DNA from: Myripristis murdjan | Taxonomy: Eukaryota > Chordata > Actinopteri > Holocentriformes > Holocentridae | Direction of reading: 5' to 3' | DNA length: 64,000 nucleotides | NCBI RefSeq assembly: GCF_902150065.1 | Contig: NC_043983.1 | Span: 20,871,321-20,935,320 of the forward strand | In this document: positions 16,496 through 29,248 of the stretch, piece after piece | Layout: the number at the start of each line of letters is the position of its first letter | Numbering within the stretch: position 1 is the stretch's first letter | Position numbers and translations under genes: made by a program | The notes under the pieces: generated by a model | Told to the model about the DNA's origin: nothing | Seen by the model: the letters and a program-made list of their open reading frames with translations, nothing else | The model's database searches: none

Positions 16496-18036
16496 TTAGG
16501 AAAACCTGGCCGCTTGGGGAGGGGGTCCCAGAAAGCCTCCAGCTTGCTTTGTTGCAGCTCTGGAGGGAGCAAGACCCAGCATCTTCTGAATGTTCTGGAG
16601 AGACATGAGACCAATCAGGCACTGAGCAGAAAAACAACCTCCTCCCAGTAATAGGTGAAAGGCACAAATAATTGGATTTGCTGGCTTAAGTTCATGTGAG
16701 TCAGGTTTGGGTGGACAGTGGATGTAAAAGCACATTTAATTCCCAACCTTGGGCATTACCAGAGTATTTAAACATACAAATCAGTAAGATTTATACCATC
16801 CCAAGGCATAAAATCACCATAATATATCAGTGGTTTGATAGGGTTACTGATTAATGTATTAATACCTATGGCTCATTCATTACTTTGCTAGGTGTTGAGA
16901 TTTCTAGCTATTAAAACTTCCCAGCCTTTAGAGACTTCTGTGGGAAAAAAAACAAACAAAAAAAAAAAAAAACTCTCATCAGAACTTTGCCCACCTGAAT
17001 CATAAATTATGGTGAAATATGCTTTTAATTTTCTTGCATATCAAAAAGGCTTTGACCCCAACCAATCCAGTTGTACAGGTGTCACAACAGTAAAAGTTAC
17101 CTGTCTGATGGACATGGTGCAAAGGATGTAGAGGAAGATAAAGGAGCAGTCTGTGTAATCCTCGCCCAGTAGGTTACGATGTGACAGTCCTTGGATGTAG
17201 GACAGGGGGACAAATGGCAATTTGGCTACAACCCTTCCATCAAAACTGAAAAAAGAATGAAAGAGAAAAAAACTGGTGAAGGCTAGACAACACAAAGTGA
17301 AGGATGCACATTTTAAAGTAGAGGACACCAGATTTATAAGTAGCTGAAGATTTTGCCCAACACTGTACGATGAAAGCAATTTTTGACCTGAGTATAACAT
17401 TCAGGACTCCTTTTATGTAATACATCTGTGTTTGATAATAATTATAATTATTATCTCTGACTGGAGGTAGCCTGAAGGGGATCATGTGTTTAGTCAGGTG
17501 CGTCTGTGTGTGTGTCTGTTGGCAACTAATCTCACATACTACTGGGCTTATCAGCCTAAGTTTTTTATGTGCAGGGTTGTGACTGTATGATGAAGAATGT
17601 CTCGTGGTTGCAGTGATTCAAAACCTTTGAAAGAAGTTTGTTCTGGGTACTTTCATTCCCTTTCTTCATTCACTGTCTAGCTTGCTCAAACACCACTGCT
17701 CTATCCCATTCTTTCTCTCTCCGCATACCACTGGGCCTATCAAACTAATATGTTTTTTTTTTATCCTGCTGTGGCCGTGTTTGCTCCAAATGAGGGTTAA
17801 AAAATTGAGCTGACAATCAAGTGAAACACGGCGTCAAACATATCAGAGGCTGTAATCTATCAACAAGCGGGAGTTAAAACGGATTAAATATCCTGATGCT
17901 TCATGACTGTAAAAAATGATGTGTAAAAGTAAAACAGCTGCTGCTTGAGGAACCTATTAGCTCCTTGAAGTATCATGTATTTTGGGGGAAACTGTCTACT
18001 CTAAAGGGACAGAGACAAGGGCAGGGAGGTCTAGGC

Positions 18037-18124
<88 letters not shown>

Positions 18125-20222
18125 CAAAAAACAAGTACAACTGGTATTCTAACTGAAACCCTTACACAGTCCCTTACCCAATCTATATAGAACTGCAAAT
18201 TGAATTTAATTGTGACCTTCTGAATCAGAATCAAATCAGCAAATCACTGATCATACCTAGCCCTATAAAATAATGTGTAATACAGAATACCAGTTATGCA
18301 TTAGTTACGTCCTGAGCAGACAAGACTTCCTGAGCACTACATCATAAACACTAGCTGATCCAGTCATTGGCAGTGGTGTTATCTGGTAGTTATTGGTAAA
18401 ATGAAATAAAAGTGTAGGTGCTTATTTCTCTATGGCCACCAACTGCTACACTCACACATTATTAAAATGTAATATGAGAGCTAACCATCTTATCAAAAGT
18501 GAAAAATTGTTTTAAATCTTTGTAACACTGTGTAACACTTACATGGAGTTGAACATGCCCATCAGTGCTGTAAAGCAGAAGCCTATGGCAAACATGGACT
18601 TCATGCGTACCTAAAAACAAACAGAAAAGTAAAACAATAAATGCAATTAAGTAATTTCCAACCCAGTGAACATTAGATCATAAACTAACAACTGCACTGT
18701 AATCAGCTGTCTCTCACCATAGACAGGTCTCTGTTGTTGTTCTTCAGTTTCTCTTCTTGTCTCTCTGTAACATATGAGAAGCATGTTACTTATCAAGAAA
18801 TGCAATATTGAGGAAAATAACTGTTTTAAAACACAGTGTATTTGAGTTTTCCTGTTCAATCAATCAAATAAGGCTTAGTTTATAGTTTTATCTTTAAACT
18901 CCAGTTTCTTATTTTATCTTTAATCACAGTCTATCACCTCACATTTAATGCACACCAATTGATTAAATCAGTCCATAGGATGGGACTGATCAGGATCTTA
19001 CCAATCTTCTTCTTTTGTTGACGTCCTGCAGATTCTGTGATGGTTTCCTTTTTCTTTTCAACTGGAATCAAACATCCAACAGTGAATGTCGGCAGTGCAG
19101 ATCAAACAATCAGTGTGATAATTAGTATGAATCATAATGGTCACTTACGTTTTTTGCTTTGTTTTTCTACCTCAGCCTTTAGTCTCTTGTACTTTTCGGT
19201 CCGATACACTAAAACCCATGTAATACCTGAGGAAGAAAATGTGAAGATATTATTATTGGATGCACTGCATGAGGCCACAGGTGAAACTATAGGGCACAGA
19301 TGGCACACTACAGCAAGATGACGTCTGCACTGACCACAGACTCTTAGAGACAAATCCAGTTACTTTTGAGAGCTCTATTTCAAGTCCAGGTCATCACTGA
19401 CTGTCCCACAAGGAACCTATGATAATATGCCTATTACAGTGCGCATCATGTGTGTACCTAGCATTACAGTCCAGGCCAGTGTCTTTAAACAGGATTAGCT
19501 TGTGCAGTGGGGATGTGGGAGCCTGTTACCATACACTGTCTCAGTGGAGCTGAATGACAACAGGTCTCCTTCTACAGCATTAAAGAATAACTTTAAAGCA
19601 TCTATGGGTTCAAACAGTTCAGTGCCCATTCATTCCCAGTTTGTCTGGGACGTGTTTTGTGGCCGAGTCTTTCCTTGAGCATTCTGGTACTTCTACATTT
19701 GTAGCATAGGCCTATATGTGGCAACAAACATATTTGCTGAGAGAGACATTTTACACACAAAACAAAGTTTCTGTTTTATTTCCTTTTTGGAATGTAATTC
19801 TCTGGTGATTTTGATAATTTCTGTTATTAAAAACGTGTGAACACATTCCTTTAAATGAGTTTTGTGAATTTTACGATGAAACCTTGTTTGTACGTTAGCT
19901 GTCTGTGAAGTTACTGACAGAAGTGCGTTAGCTAGGCTGGCTAAGCCAGTTTAGCATTAGCCGGTTAGTTAGCTCGCCAAACGCCTGTCTTTATCAGTAG
20001 TCACGTTAGAAATCACATCAATCACAATGCCGACTGATGTGTGTATCTTTCCTGTATATGTATTAATTTACATTTTTACCCGGGTTAAGTCCTAACAGTA
20101 AAGAGTGAGCTGTCGACGTCGTGTCACCAGAGCGGTTCGCCAGCTCGCTTACCTTCGGCTAACAGCGCCGTGCACACAGAGATGAAAACGATGAGGATTG
20201 TGTCCGCAAACATAGTACTCAT
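16496..20222 (-). CDS. tmco1: Transmembrane and coiled-coil domains protein 1, 188 aa
   Basis: TMCO1 is an ER membrane protein of the Oxa1 superfamily. It is described both as a calcium-load-activated channel and as part of a ribosome-associated multipass translocon. Seven coding exons run 20153-20222, 19149-19226, 19002-19061, 18718-18764, 18543-18610, 17101-17245 and 16496-16594. They join in phase to exactly 188 residues, the usual length. An N-terminal membrane segment (DTILIVFISVCTALLAEG) is followed by a basic coiled coil (YKRLKAEVEKQSK... to about residue 90). Then come hydrophobic segments MKSMFAIGFCFTALMGMF and CSFIFLYILCTM, and the conserved tail KMLGLAPSRAATKQAGGFLGPPP. I used the ATG giving MSTMFADT. 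Intron 5 carries a 74 bp (GT)n tract. Any longer upstream-initiated isoform was not assessed. Confidence 0.95.
18039..18112. repeat. (GT)n microsatellite in TMCO1 intron 5
   Basis: About 37 uninterrupted GT units are followed by a short GA run. The tract creates spurious open frames of Thr-His repeats. Confidence 0.95.
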
Positions 20223-21480
20223 GGTTGTGGCCGGTCAAGTTCACTGCTCCGTCAATCAAACTGCAGATACGGCTATCCGATTCAGTGCTAAAATACAGAC
20301 CCTCACCACATTACACTAATCTGTCTCAAGGTACCACTGTGCTAGCTCAGCACTAGTGGAAAGGTCACACAAGGAAAAGCATTTCCGGTTCAGCTGCTTC
20401 ATTCATCGTGCTCAGATGCAGGTTTCATCACTGTAAGGTTTCACACTACACTCATGTAACTTGTGCAGTAAAATATTTAATTTAATGTAGTGGTCTAACA
20501 GCACAGCACAATAGGCTACAGAAAACAAACAATTGCACAGCATTGTGAAGTACAAAAACGCATCAAGACAATAAATTAATAAGAGTAAAAGTACTACACT
20601 GAAGGCTCGACCCACTTCATTGGACATCCTGTTGGTCCCGTCTGTCTGTCTGTGTCTGTCTGTCTGCCCACAGCTTCTCATCAGGCTCACTCTTGGTGTT
20701 TTCCAGCAATGCAACAAGGGAAAAAATCCCCTTTCATGCCACAACTAACTATCCCCTGTAAACCTCTGCTGTGAAGTCATCACAAGCAGCAGGCAAAGAC
20801 ATTTGGTCATGAGGCCGATGATCATAACTTTCAATTCCACATGGAAAATAACTCCGTTGGATTCAAGAATGGAGAATAACTGGTTTTCACATATTGTTTT
20901 GACAAGATTGTCATCTGAGAAATGGGACAAAGAAACAGAGGGGAAAACTATAATATCCATATTTATTACAGGCAATCTTTTTTTTTTAAATAGTTAGGCT
21001 ATTACCAGCACCAAGGATGACAAACCTCCCACCACACATTGTCTTGCACAAGTCCAAGAGCTCTCTGCTGCTGCATTTCCACCTTTAAAGCCACCTTTTT
21101 GTTTCCTTGTTGGCCAGTGGGAGTATTCACCTCAGAAAGGGAGAAGAGACAATGACAAGGTTACACAGCTCTTAATTAATATTCCCCTTTCCACAACCAT
21201 GTAAATCCACTCTCTCCAATCCTGATCTGCTACAAATACAAATTTCACACTGTGCCAGAATACAATGGGTTGCAGCTAAGTCACCTTAAGGCACTCCTCA
21301 AAGTTGATGGAGTTGTATTTGTACCCAGTTCTCTTCCTCCTCATCATTATCACCATCTCCACTGCCATCATCATCATCATCATCATCATCTTCAGCGTCA
21401 TCATCATCAAATGGGAGGAGCGTTCCAAGTTCACCGGCACCCCCAAGTGTCAGAGGACCGCATAGCGCTGCAGATGAAGC
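20223..21480. promoter_or_regulatory. Head-to-head TMCO1/UCK2 intergenic region
   Basis: The two start codons face away from each other across 1.26 kb. On the TMCO1 side, accggaaat (minus strand, 20381-20389) is a good ETS-family site about 160 bases above the start, as in many housekeeping promoters. On the UCK2 side, the probable 5' untranslated region holds an interrupted (TCA)n tract at about 21363-21411. The middle shows no gene. Confidence 0.45.
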
Positions 21481-21512
21481 ATGGCAGGCGACAGCGAGAC
21501 AAAGCTAGATGA
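21474..21512 (+). other. Overlapping out-of-frame upstream ORF before UCK2
   Basis: An ATG seven bases before the UCK2 start opens a 12-codon frame ([12 protein letters not shown]) that ends at a TGA inside the UCK2 coding region. Its start context is weak (C at -3), whereas the UCK2 ATG has A at -3 and G at +4. Ribosomes would mostly scan past it, so any effect on UCK2 translation would be mild. Confidence 0.35.
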
Positions 21513-22426
21513 CCAAGCCGAAAATGAGCAAAATAATCGGCAGCCTTTTCTCATTGGTGTTGCCGGAGGAACTGCCAGCGGCAAGGTTGGCATTTACCCA
21601 AATCTGTGGGGATTTTGCTTCTTTATTCTTTTCGCATTATCAGCACCATGGGGTTATGCTTTATGTTTTAGAAAATTTCATGAATGACACGCATTTTTTT
21701 TTTTACTAAGCCCATACGGCTTCTGAAAAATAATCCTATCCATCATGTCTCAATTTGATCAGTTAGACCAAGTCTGTGGGAAATAGTCCTGTCATTACTG
21801 AGCGTGGTGTAGGCCTTTGGCATATCAAAGCATGATTACAAATTTCTACTTGTGTACATGCTATAAGCGCCTTTTGTTTAGATGGGTAATATTGTGTAGC
21901 TGCCGGTAAAATCCCGACTCATCGGTACTCACAAATGTGTCAGACTCATTTCCATATTTTTTTTTAAACTTCGCTGGGTTCAAGGCAAGCGTCCGACTCC
22001 TGACATAATCTGATATTTCCGTAGGATCGCCGACTCAATCAAGAGAATTAGCATCAGCTGCGCAGTGTCGCTGAGATTGGAGAAATATGCGAGAGATCAC
22101 ATCAGTTATACAGCGATGGAGGGCGATTGGAAAGCACCGTGTGTGACCAAGCTCAGCAATAAACTCCATTTAAAATGTGCAAAAACAAGCAGAACGGCAC
22201 ACAGCCCTAATTAGTCCTACATCGACTAAATATCTCAATGTCAAGATGTGACAGTGTTCTCTGTAGGCCTGTTTATAGCTTTGAGAATATAGTCTGTGTT
22301 GGATTTATTATTATGATCATGATCATTATTATTACAGTATGTGTGACTGGCGTGGTGAGTTCACGTGGGAGGAGCTGATAGATCATTACATCCCAGCAAA
22401 TTTCCCCTCCTTTAGTAAAACAGGTG

Positions 22427-22475
<49 letters not shown>

Positions 22476-25400
22476 AATTCAATTCTGCTTTATTGGCATG
22501 GACAATCATGACATATTGCCAAAGCATTTCACAAAAAACAATTAATACAATTATATATTTTACATAGATTATATACATCTCTCTCTCTTTGTGTGTCTGC
22601 ACCTCTGCATCTCTTTCTCTCTCAGTTTCTCTCTCTCTGTGCTTCTGCACCTCTCTTTCTCTCTCAGTTTTCAATTTCGTTGCAGTTCAGTGGGTATTGG
22701 CATGGCGATTCTGTGCATCACCATCCACTGCCTAATAATAATAATAAAAAAAACTGTCAAATATAAGAATAGGTTGACTTATTCATCTCCAGTGTTATTC
22801 TGCTCTCTCTCTTTTTCTCGCCCATTTCTTTAAACGTGTGATGACACTGCTGACATTTAAAAGATTTCCAAGGATTGTCAAGAAGTGGCTGTCTTTCTTT
22901 TTGAAGATCAAAAATGGAAACGTTCTATTTTCTGAGCATGTATTTATAGATAGTGGATGGGATCATTTCAGTTTGAGTTTTTTACTCTTCATTATCTTTT
23001 GTCAGAGAGAGATTTGGCTGTTGGAATGTGTTTCAAGTCACAGAGGTATTGAGCTGACTGTTCCTGACAGTATGGAAATGTCACACATTTTGCTGGTGAT
23101 GAGAAAGAAGTTGAGGACACAGACCTAGTGTCTTTTGAGCTTTTGGCCTCATAAATAGCAGTTAAGTGAAGGTAGACAACAGTGTTTACATCGACACGAA
23201 GATGTGAGTTGTTGCCCACCAGACAGTTGTTTGTGGGTTAGACTTCCTGGTATCATGCCCCTTTCCTCGTTATGAGCAACCGTTCATAGAGCCACCTGCT
23301 CTTCCACACAATCCATTTGAATGGGAAGTAAACTGCATGCTTTCTTTGTTTTGCATACGTGTGTGTGTGTCTTTATCTGCGTGTGTGTGCTATCTTTCCA
23401 TAGCAGACCCAGAATACAATTGATATTATGTTTCACTCACTTGATCAATCTAAAAAAAAAAGACAACATTTTTCCAGATTTATTTATTTATTTTTATTAA
23501 TGATCTCATTGTTGATTTTTGAGTGAAGTTCCAATAAATTAAAAAAAAAAAAAAATCAATCAATTAAAAATTACAATTGGATCGTTCTGTTCCTGACACC
23601 ATCATATCAGGCTGCAGAATCCATATTTGCAGTCTCATCTAGTGAGACCTGCACCGACATATTGAAAGAATGATAAAATGATGATGTGTATTGAGCTTTG
23701 CTTGTTAGTCACAGTTTATCCCTTCAGTCCTCTTCACATTTGAATGCTAATTGCCTCAGATAGAAGGGTCATTTTTTTTTTTTTTTTCCATTCACTCCCT
23801 GTTTTTGTGGTTAGTCATCAGTATGCAGTAAGATCATGGAGCTACTTGGACAAAACAAAATCGACCACCACCAGCGGCAAGTGGCCATCCTCAGTCAGGA
23901 CAGCTTCTACAGAGTCCTGACCCCAGAGCAGAAGGCCAAGGCACTCAAGGGACAGTTCAACTTTGACCACCCAGGTATGTCGTCACTCAGAACTTTTTTT
24001 TTTTTTTTTTGTCATTTATCTAGTAACCAACAGGCCTCATCCCATCCATGTACAATCCTATCACACGTTAGGCTAAGACAGGCCTGTGTTAAAGGTCTCC
24101 TTGCCTGTTTATAGCCATGTCTCCCATAAGGGCACTTAAGGTCAGCCGGTGTATTTATATCTTGCAGCAGTCTGATCTGGCTGTAATCTGTCTATAATCA
24201 GTCTGTAATTCTGACATTTGGTGTGTGTGGTTTGCATGGCGACTGTCTGGTGCTCTTATCATCTTGTAGTAACATGTCACTTCCTGCTGGGAATACATCC
24301 GGATCTACCATATACGAAAGTTTTTGAGTGTGTTGTACTCCTTTCTTTCTGTCTGCCACAGATGCATTTGATAATGATCTCATAGTTGCAACTCTATGGG
24401 ACATCATGGATGGCAAAACGGTGCATATCCCCGTTTATGACTTTGTCACCCATTCTAGGTGAGTCAGTCTACAACCACTGGCTTTTGCTATTGTTTATGG
24501 TGTTTACCCGATTTATTGTATTGCAGTTGTTTGCCTTGTGCCGAGCAGTGACACACATTTAAAACTTTTTGTCATGTTTATCATTTTTCACACGGCAGGA
24601 AAGAAGAGACCGTGACTGTGTACCCTGCTGATGTGGTGCTGTTTGAGGGCATCCTGATGTTCTATTCCCAGGACATCCGAGACCTCTTCCAAATGAAGCT
24701 GTTTGTGGACACAGACGCAGACACGCGGCTCTCACGCCGAGGTGAGACATGCGAGCATAATTGAAACCACAGAGAAGAAACCCTTCCAAATTCTATTTTT
24801 AAAAGACAAGAGGCAAGTCTCACAGATGTTATGAGATGTTAAATTAATGATAACCGTACACTTAATGTTATTCTCCTTCTCCCCAGTGCTGCGTGACATC
24901 AGTGAACGGGGACGGGACTTGGAAAGTGTCCTAGCGCAGTACATTACTTTTGTCAAGCCTGCCTTTGAGGAGTTCTGTCTGCCTGTGAGTGCACATCCTA
25001 CATGAAAACTATTGCGACATTCAAGTTGTGACTGTGTCCCCGGATAGGGACTCATTATCAGCCGTGTTTTGTCTTTGTTTTTGTTTAGACGAAGAAATAT
25101 GCTGATGTGATCATACCCAGAGGAGCTGATAACCTTGGTGAGTATTTTTGCATTGTAGGCAGATTTGTAGAACAAACTGCTTTTATAGAAATCATGTCAA
25201 AGCCCTGTTAGAGATGTTTTAACACACTAGCCTCAACAGAGTGTTAAGGGCACAGCAGTGTTTATTATGCTGTGAGCTGAAGGACGTGAAAGCCTCCACA
25301 ATTCTGAAAACATAAAACTGTTTTGTAATTAGAATTTATTTCTCAAGTCAACAAAATGGTCAGTCAAAACCATAAACACTGCCAACTCTGACTGCATGTC

Positions 25401-25554
25401 TCCGTCTCTCAATACAGTTGCCATAAACCTTATAGTACAACACATTCAGGATATTCTAAATGGTGGCTTAACCAAACGGCTCAACGGCTGCCTGAACGGT
25501 TACGGGACGTCCCAGAAGCAGCAAAGCATGGAGTCCAGCAGCCGGCCTCACTGA
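21481..25554 (+). CDS. uck2: Uridine-cytidine kinase 2, 262 aa
   Basis: The enzyme phosphorylates uridine and cytidine to UMP and CMP, the rate-limiting step of pyrimidine salvage in the cytosol. Seven exons run 21481-21585, 23815-23974, 24362-24458, 24599-24741, 24887-24984, 25089-25137 and 25418-25554. They splice in phase to about 262 residues, matching the family. The P-loop [11 protein letters not shown] is cut by intron 1 just after the catalytic Lys. Further conserved blocks are [102 protein letters not shown] and a C-terminal tail ending SSSRPH. The exon 1 donor AAG|GTTGGC is non-consensus at +3 to +5. The UCK1/UCKL1 paralogues fit less well, especially in the tail. The gene is convergent with AATF. 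Confidence 0.95.
22429..22473. repeat. (TC)n microsatellite in UCK2 intron 1
   Basis: This is a pure TC tract of about 45 bases. It is immediately followed by a retroposon-like tail and further TC-rich DNA to about 22680. Confidence 0.9.
22474..22545 (-). mobile_element. Probable non-LTR retroposon 3' tail
   Basis: 'caattcaattctgctttattggcatgg' followed by 'attgccaaagca' resembles the 3' end of a widespread fish retroposon in reverse orientation (from memory), abutting a microsatellite as such tails often do. A second, weaker match lies near 22672-22710. No body of the element is visible. Family not assigned. Confidence 0.4.
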
Positions 25555-26233
25555 GCATGATGCGGCTTTCGAGAAAGGACGAGAATGTTCATCTGTACGC
25601 AGTGCATGTGGCTACACATCGCGGCTAATAAGGCAGAAGAAATTGGCAAGAAATGAAAGCAAGGTCATCATTTCAGAATGGTTGTTCGGACGTTGTCGTA
25701 AGGTGTATCCTGAAAAATGGAAAGAAATGATTTTTTGAGCTGGTTTGAGGCAGTTACATTCAGGTTTTTACTTTGTTCCCCCCTTATTTTCACTGTGTGT
25801 GATTGAAGGGGGAGAAGTACAAAGAGGTTCAACTTGAGTCACTTCTTGTTTGATAATCGCTGCTTGCATTATTACAGCACTGAAACGGAGGAAAGATGTG
25901 TCCAGCAAGATTTCCCATCACTTGATATCCTTAGCCTTTAATGGTGCAACACATGCAGTGTAGCAATGTTCTGTTCAATGGCAGGGCCTTACCTTATTTC
26001 TGCAGACTACCCTGCGTGACCCAGTTCCCTTTATCAATGCAACTTTTTCAAGCTCTAAACAAATACATTTTGAAATACTGCAATTATGGGTTTCTTGTGT
26101 TGTACATTACCCTGAGCAGTATTTGCTTTGTCTTGTGTGAATCTGACATTTTGAATCAGAAACATTACAGTCAAGTCAAAACAACCAATTTCCACCTCAA
26201 GTCATTGGATGTATAATGACACACCACCAAAGA

Positions 26234-26239
26234 AATAAA
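26234..26239 (+). terminator. Polyadenylation signal of UCK2
   Basis: AATAAA lies about 680 bases past the UCK2 stop. Confidence 0.65.
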
Positions 26240-26244
26240 GTTTT

Positions 26245-27088
26245 CTTTGCTGTGTTCATGGCCAAACTGTGTAATACCTTTTTTTTTCCCGTTATTATTT
26301 TTTTTTAGTAATACTGAGGCATTCCTGTACTGTAAACCACTTAATAATGAGTTTAGTGATAACTAAATAACAGTATGATCAATTGCTCTTTGTCACAAAG
26401 TTATTTACCTGTGATTCCTTTAAGCTTGAACTGGGGGTATTCCTGTCAGTTTGGGAATGTTCAATGCAGACATATGCAAGTTTAATTTAAATTAAGTACA
26501 CGCTGACTATTGTTATTTGTTACTAAATGCATTCAACTGTAACACGTCTTACATTATTCTTAATGTAAATGTTGGTCTAGGCTGTTTGCTTCCTGTGTAC
26601 ATTTTTGTGATAAAGTTCTCAGGTAATGTATTTTTGTTCATTTTGCTCTGTTGAATTAACATGATGCTTGTCCTAATTATGTTTTGTTTTTTCTTGATTA
26701 ACTTGTGATATTGCACCGCCTTATGCAAGGTCTCATCTGTCCTTTTTGTACAGTGTTCTGTATCAAGTTGCCTCTTAAGCAACTCATGCTTAATGCCCTA
26801 TCCTGGATGAATGATGTGACTCATTAGAAGTTACAAATATTGAGCTCCAAAGCGTGTATCATGGAAGAAAGATGCTCATTCCCTCAAGCCACTTCAACAT
26901 AATGTAGCAGCAATGCATGCACTATAAATTTGTCAGAAATCCCTGTGTTAGGACAAACTACAAATAAAAGAGGAATACAATTTCAACAGTTTACTTCAGT
27001 CAAGAGACTTGCTGACAGAAGAAAAAAGCACCTGATTAAATGGGCAACAATACATTTAAATATGAATACAGTTATCAAAAGTATGCAT
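26245..27088. other. Tail-to-tail spacer between UCK2 and AATF
   Basis: This is AT-rich DNA with T runs at about 26279-26308 and no recognisable exon or repeat family. The two genes converge here. Confidence 0.5.
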
Positions 27089-27094
27089 TTTATT
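27089..27094 (-). terminator. Polyadenylation signal of AATF
   Basis: TTTATT on plus is AATAAA on minus, about 295 bases past the AATF stop. Confidence 0.5.
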
Positions 27095-27388
27095 TTGTCA
27101 ATGATAGTTTATACTAAAGTAGACTGACTAGTCCTCCACCAGGATATTTTATCACAAATTGCCAAAAAAAAAAAAAATCACATTTAAAACTGTCATTCTG
27201 CATAGGCCGTGTATTAATGAACTATGTCGCTTCTATGAGTTCATATTACTCCCTAGAAAAACAGAGCCCCTAGAAAAATGGAAGAATTCAGTCCAGCTGA
27301 GGAGGCACAAGCATCCCTGTCCTCATCCAGCATCTTTTCTGGACGTGAAGAGAGGGCTGTGAGTGTCCTCCTGCTCCAGGTGAGGCTG

Positions 27389-29062
27389 TCATACCTCAGC
27401 TGACTCCTTGACCACGCTGTTACCAAACAGGCAGCGGTACAGCTCAGTCCGTGCCTCGTCATTCATTGAACTGTGATCGATAGGAGCCATAAAATTGACC
27501 AGCTTGCTGTGAATGTGGAACCTGACTTTGCGTCCCTTGCTGGCCTTGGTGTCCACCTTCTTCTTGATCTTACTGCGTAGCTTCTGGATGGCCAGCCACT
27601 GCCTGCCCATCGCCACCTGGTCGTTTGGGTCTGCTGCGCTGGTCTTGCGTTCGATCAGCTCTCTCAGCAGCTGGTGGTAGAAGTCGTCGTCGTCAAAGAT
27701 GTCCTCATCCAGGTCTTTGAGATGCGTGTTTGCTTTCAGCTGCTGCTCTGCCTCCTCGCCCTCTGCGAAGACGGGCGCAGGAGCCTCTCTTTTCCCGAGG
27801 ACCCTGTACTCTGAGCGTCGGGTCTGGGTGCGCCTCACCAGCCTCTCGTTGTCCATCAGCACCTGCTCCACCTGAGTCAGGATGTTCCTATCAAACGCCC
27901 CGAAACCCTTGCTGCTCTTGCCCATGGTCAGCCTGGTTTTGTCGTGCCACTTCTGCAGCGTGGCGTTGCGGTAGGGCTGGAAAGCAGCAAAGCGTTTGGC
28001 CATGAAGTCGGGATACTCTGCCATTTCCAGTTTTCGTTTAGGGGGCCCTGTGGACGCCTCTGTGTCCTGCATGTCCTCGTCATCATGGCTGCCGATATCC
28101 TCATCCTCACTTTGGGCCTCTGCTCCCCAGGTCTTCCCCAGGGAGATGGATTTTGTGTCGGGGTTCTGGTGCAGCAGCTGATCCTGCAGCTCCAACAGAG
28201 ACCTCTGCAGAGCCTTTAAAGCTTTGTGGCTGTTCTTCAGCGCTCCCGCAAGCTCGGCGCCCCCCCTCCTCTTGAACTCTGGGAGAGTCTGCGGTTGTGG
28301 AAGCTGATTGGCCATCACAAGGGCCTTCTGGATTTTGATTCGCCCCTCAAGGAGCTGGTCCCACAGTGCAAGCTGGTTCTTCACAGCCTTCCCTTTCTCC
28401 ACTTCCTCATCTACTTTATCCTGGGAGAATGTCCTGACAGCTCCCTCATCCTCTTCATCGCCATCTTCCATCTCATCCTTCTCCGAGCCATCATCTTCGT
28501 CACTCTCTTCACCCTCAGACCCGCTGCCCTCACTGTCCTCACTCTCTCCCAGGTCGTCCATGCCCTCTGTCAGCTTGTGGAAGTCCGTCTCTTTGGGAAA
28601 GGTGATGTCAGCGTCCATCATCTTAGACTGCAGCATTTTCATGTCAGCTTCATCATCTTCCTCCTCATCGTATTCATCTCCAGCTTCTTCCTCCTCATCC
28701 TCATCTCCACTTTCAACCTGATCATCCTCTGAGGAAGCTTCATCTTCCTCCTGCTCCTCTATATCATCCTCATCGTCTCCTACTTCTTCCTCTTCTTCTT
28801 CTTCCCCTGCAGATCCGTCACTATCCATCAGCAGTTGTTGACGTGACACGGGTTTTCCCACGTACCGGCGATCTGTCTCCAGAAGCAGGGATGTGTTGTG
28901 CTTCCGCAGGACACTGACGCCGAGCGCGTCCTCGTCATCGTCCACATTAAACTTTTCAATGACCTTGGCTTTGGTCGCTTCATCGTGATCATCCTCTGGA
29001 TCCGCGAATTTAGGCAGCGGATTCAGTAAATCCTCCAGCTCCTTGGAAACAGAGCCGGCCAT
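27389..29062 (-). CDS. aatf: Apoptosis-antagonizing transcription factor (AATF/Che-1/Bfr2), intronless
   Basis: AATF is a nucleolar/nuclear protein needed for early 40S ribosome maturation (yeast Bfr2). In mammals it also acts as a transcription cofactor in p53 and Rb pathways. One uninterrupted 557-codon frame begins [26 protein letters not shown] long Asp/Glu-rich low-complexity region follows at about residues 85-215. Then come the AATF domain ([28 protein letters not shown]... [27 protein letters not shown], then [29 protein letters not shown]) and the C-terminal TRAUB domain ([15 protein letters not shown]... [22 protein letters not shown]... LYRCLFGN). Length matches the family. Start context is good (A at -3, G at +4). 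It has no intron, whereas mammalian AATF has about a dozen exons, so this is either an old functional retrocopy or a lineage-specific intron loss. It is head-to-head with MAGOH. Confidence 0.95.
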   Translation of the reverse strand: MAGSVSKELEDLLNPLPKFADPEDDHDEATKAKVIEKFNVDDDEDALGVSVLRKHNTSLLLETDRRYVGKPVSRQQLLMDSDGSAGEEEEEEEVGDDEDDIEEQEEDEASSEDDQVESGDEDEEEEAGDEYDEEEDDEADMKMLQSKMMDADITFPKETDFHKLTEGMDDLGESEDSEGSGSEGEESDEDDGSEKDEMEDGDEEDEGAVRTFSQDKVDEEVEKGKAVKNQLALWDQLLEGRIKIQKALVMANQLPQPQTLPEFKRRGGAELAGALKNSHKALKALQRSLLELQDQLLHQNPDTKSISLGKTWGAEAQSEDEDIGSHDDEDMQDTEASTGPPKRKLEMAEYPDFMAKRFAAFQPYRNATLQKWHDKTRLTMGKSSKGFGAFDRNILTQVEQVLMDNERLVRRTQTRRSEYRVLGKREAPAPVFAEGEEAEQQLKANTHLKDLDEDIFDDDDFYHQLLRELIERKTSAADPNDQVAMGRQWLAIQKLRSKIKKKVDTKASKGRKVRFHIHSKLVNFMAPIDHSSMNDEARTELYRCLFGNSVVKESAEV

Positions 29063-29248
29063 CGTTAGATACCGACCACGCGTGTGCCCTCCGACCCTGC
29101 GCGCAAGATGATGATGTCACTACTGTCCGACGACTTGAGCAACTGCGCATGCGTACCAGAGGAGCAAAGCGGTCCTTGCCTCCCAGTCCACTCGGTTAAC
29201 TTCTCCCTCGGACTTTTAGAGAGACTGTTGCTTTCCGAGGAGTGAATC
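29063..29248. promoter_or_regulatory. Bidirectional AATF/MAGOH promoter
   Basis: Only 186 bases separate the two divergent start codons, so the transcripts must share or overlap promoter sequence. TGCGCATGCGTA at 29144-29155 is one or two bases from the NRF1 consensus, and atgatgtcac at about 29110-29119 resembles a CRE/ATF site. Both are typical of TATA-less bidirectional housekeeping promoters. No TATA box was seen. Confidence 0.65.

Noticed and set aside
28226-28732. 168-codon plus-strand open frame, hydrophobic, and its 137-codon Ser-rich neighbour
   Set aside because: It is antisense to the acidic GAA/GAG-rich part of AATF; the composition is a shadow of that low complexity.
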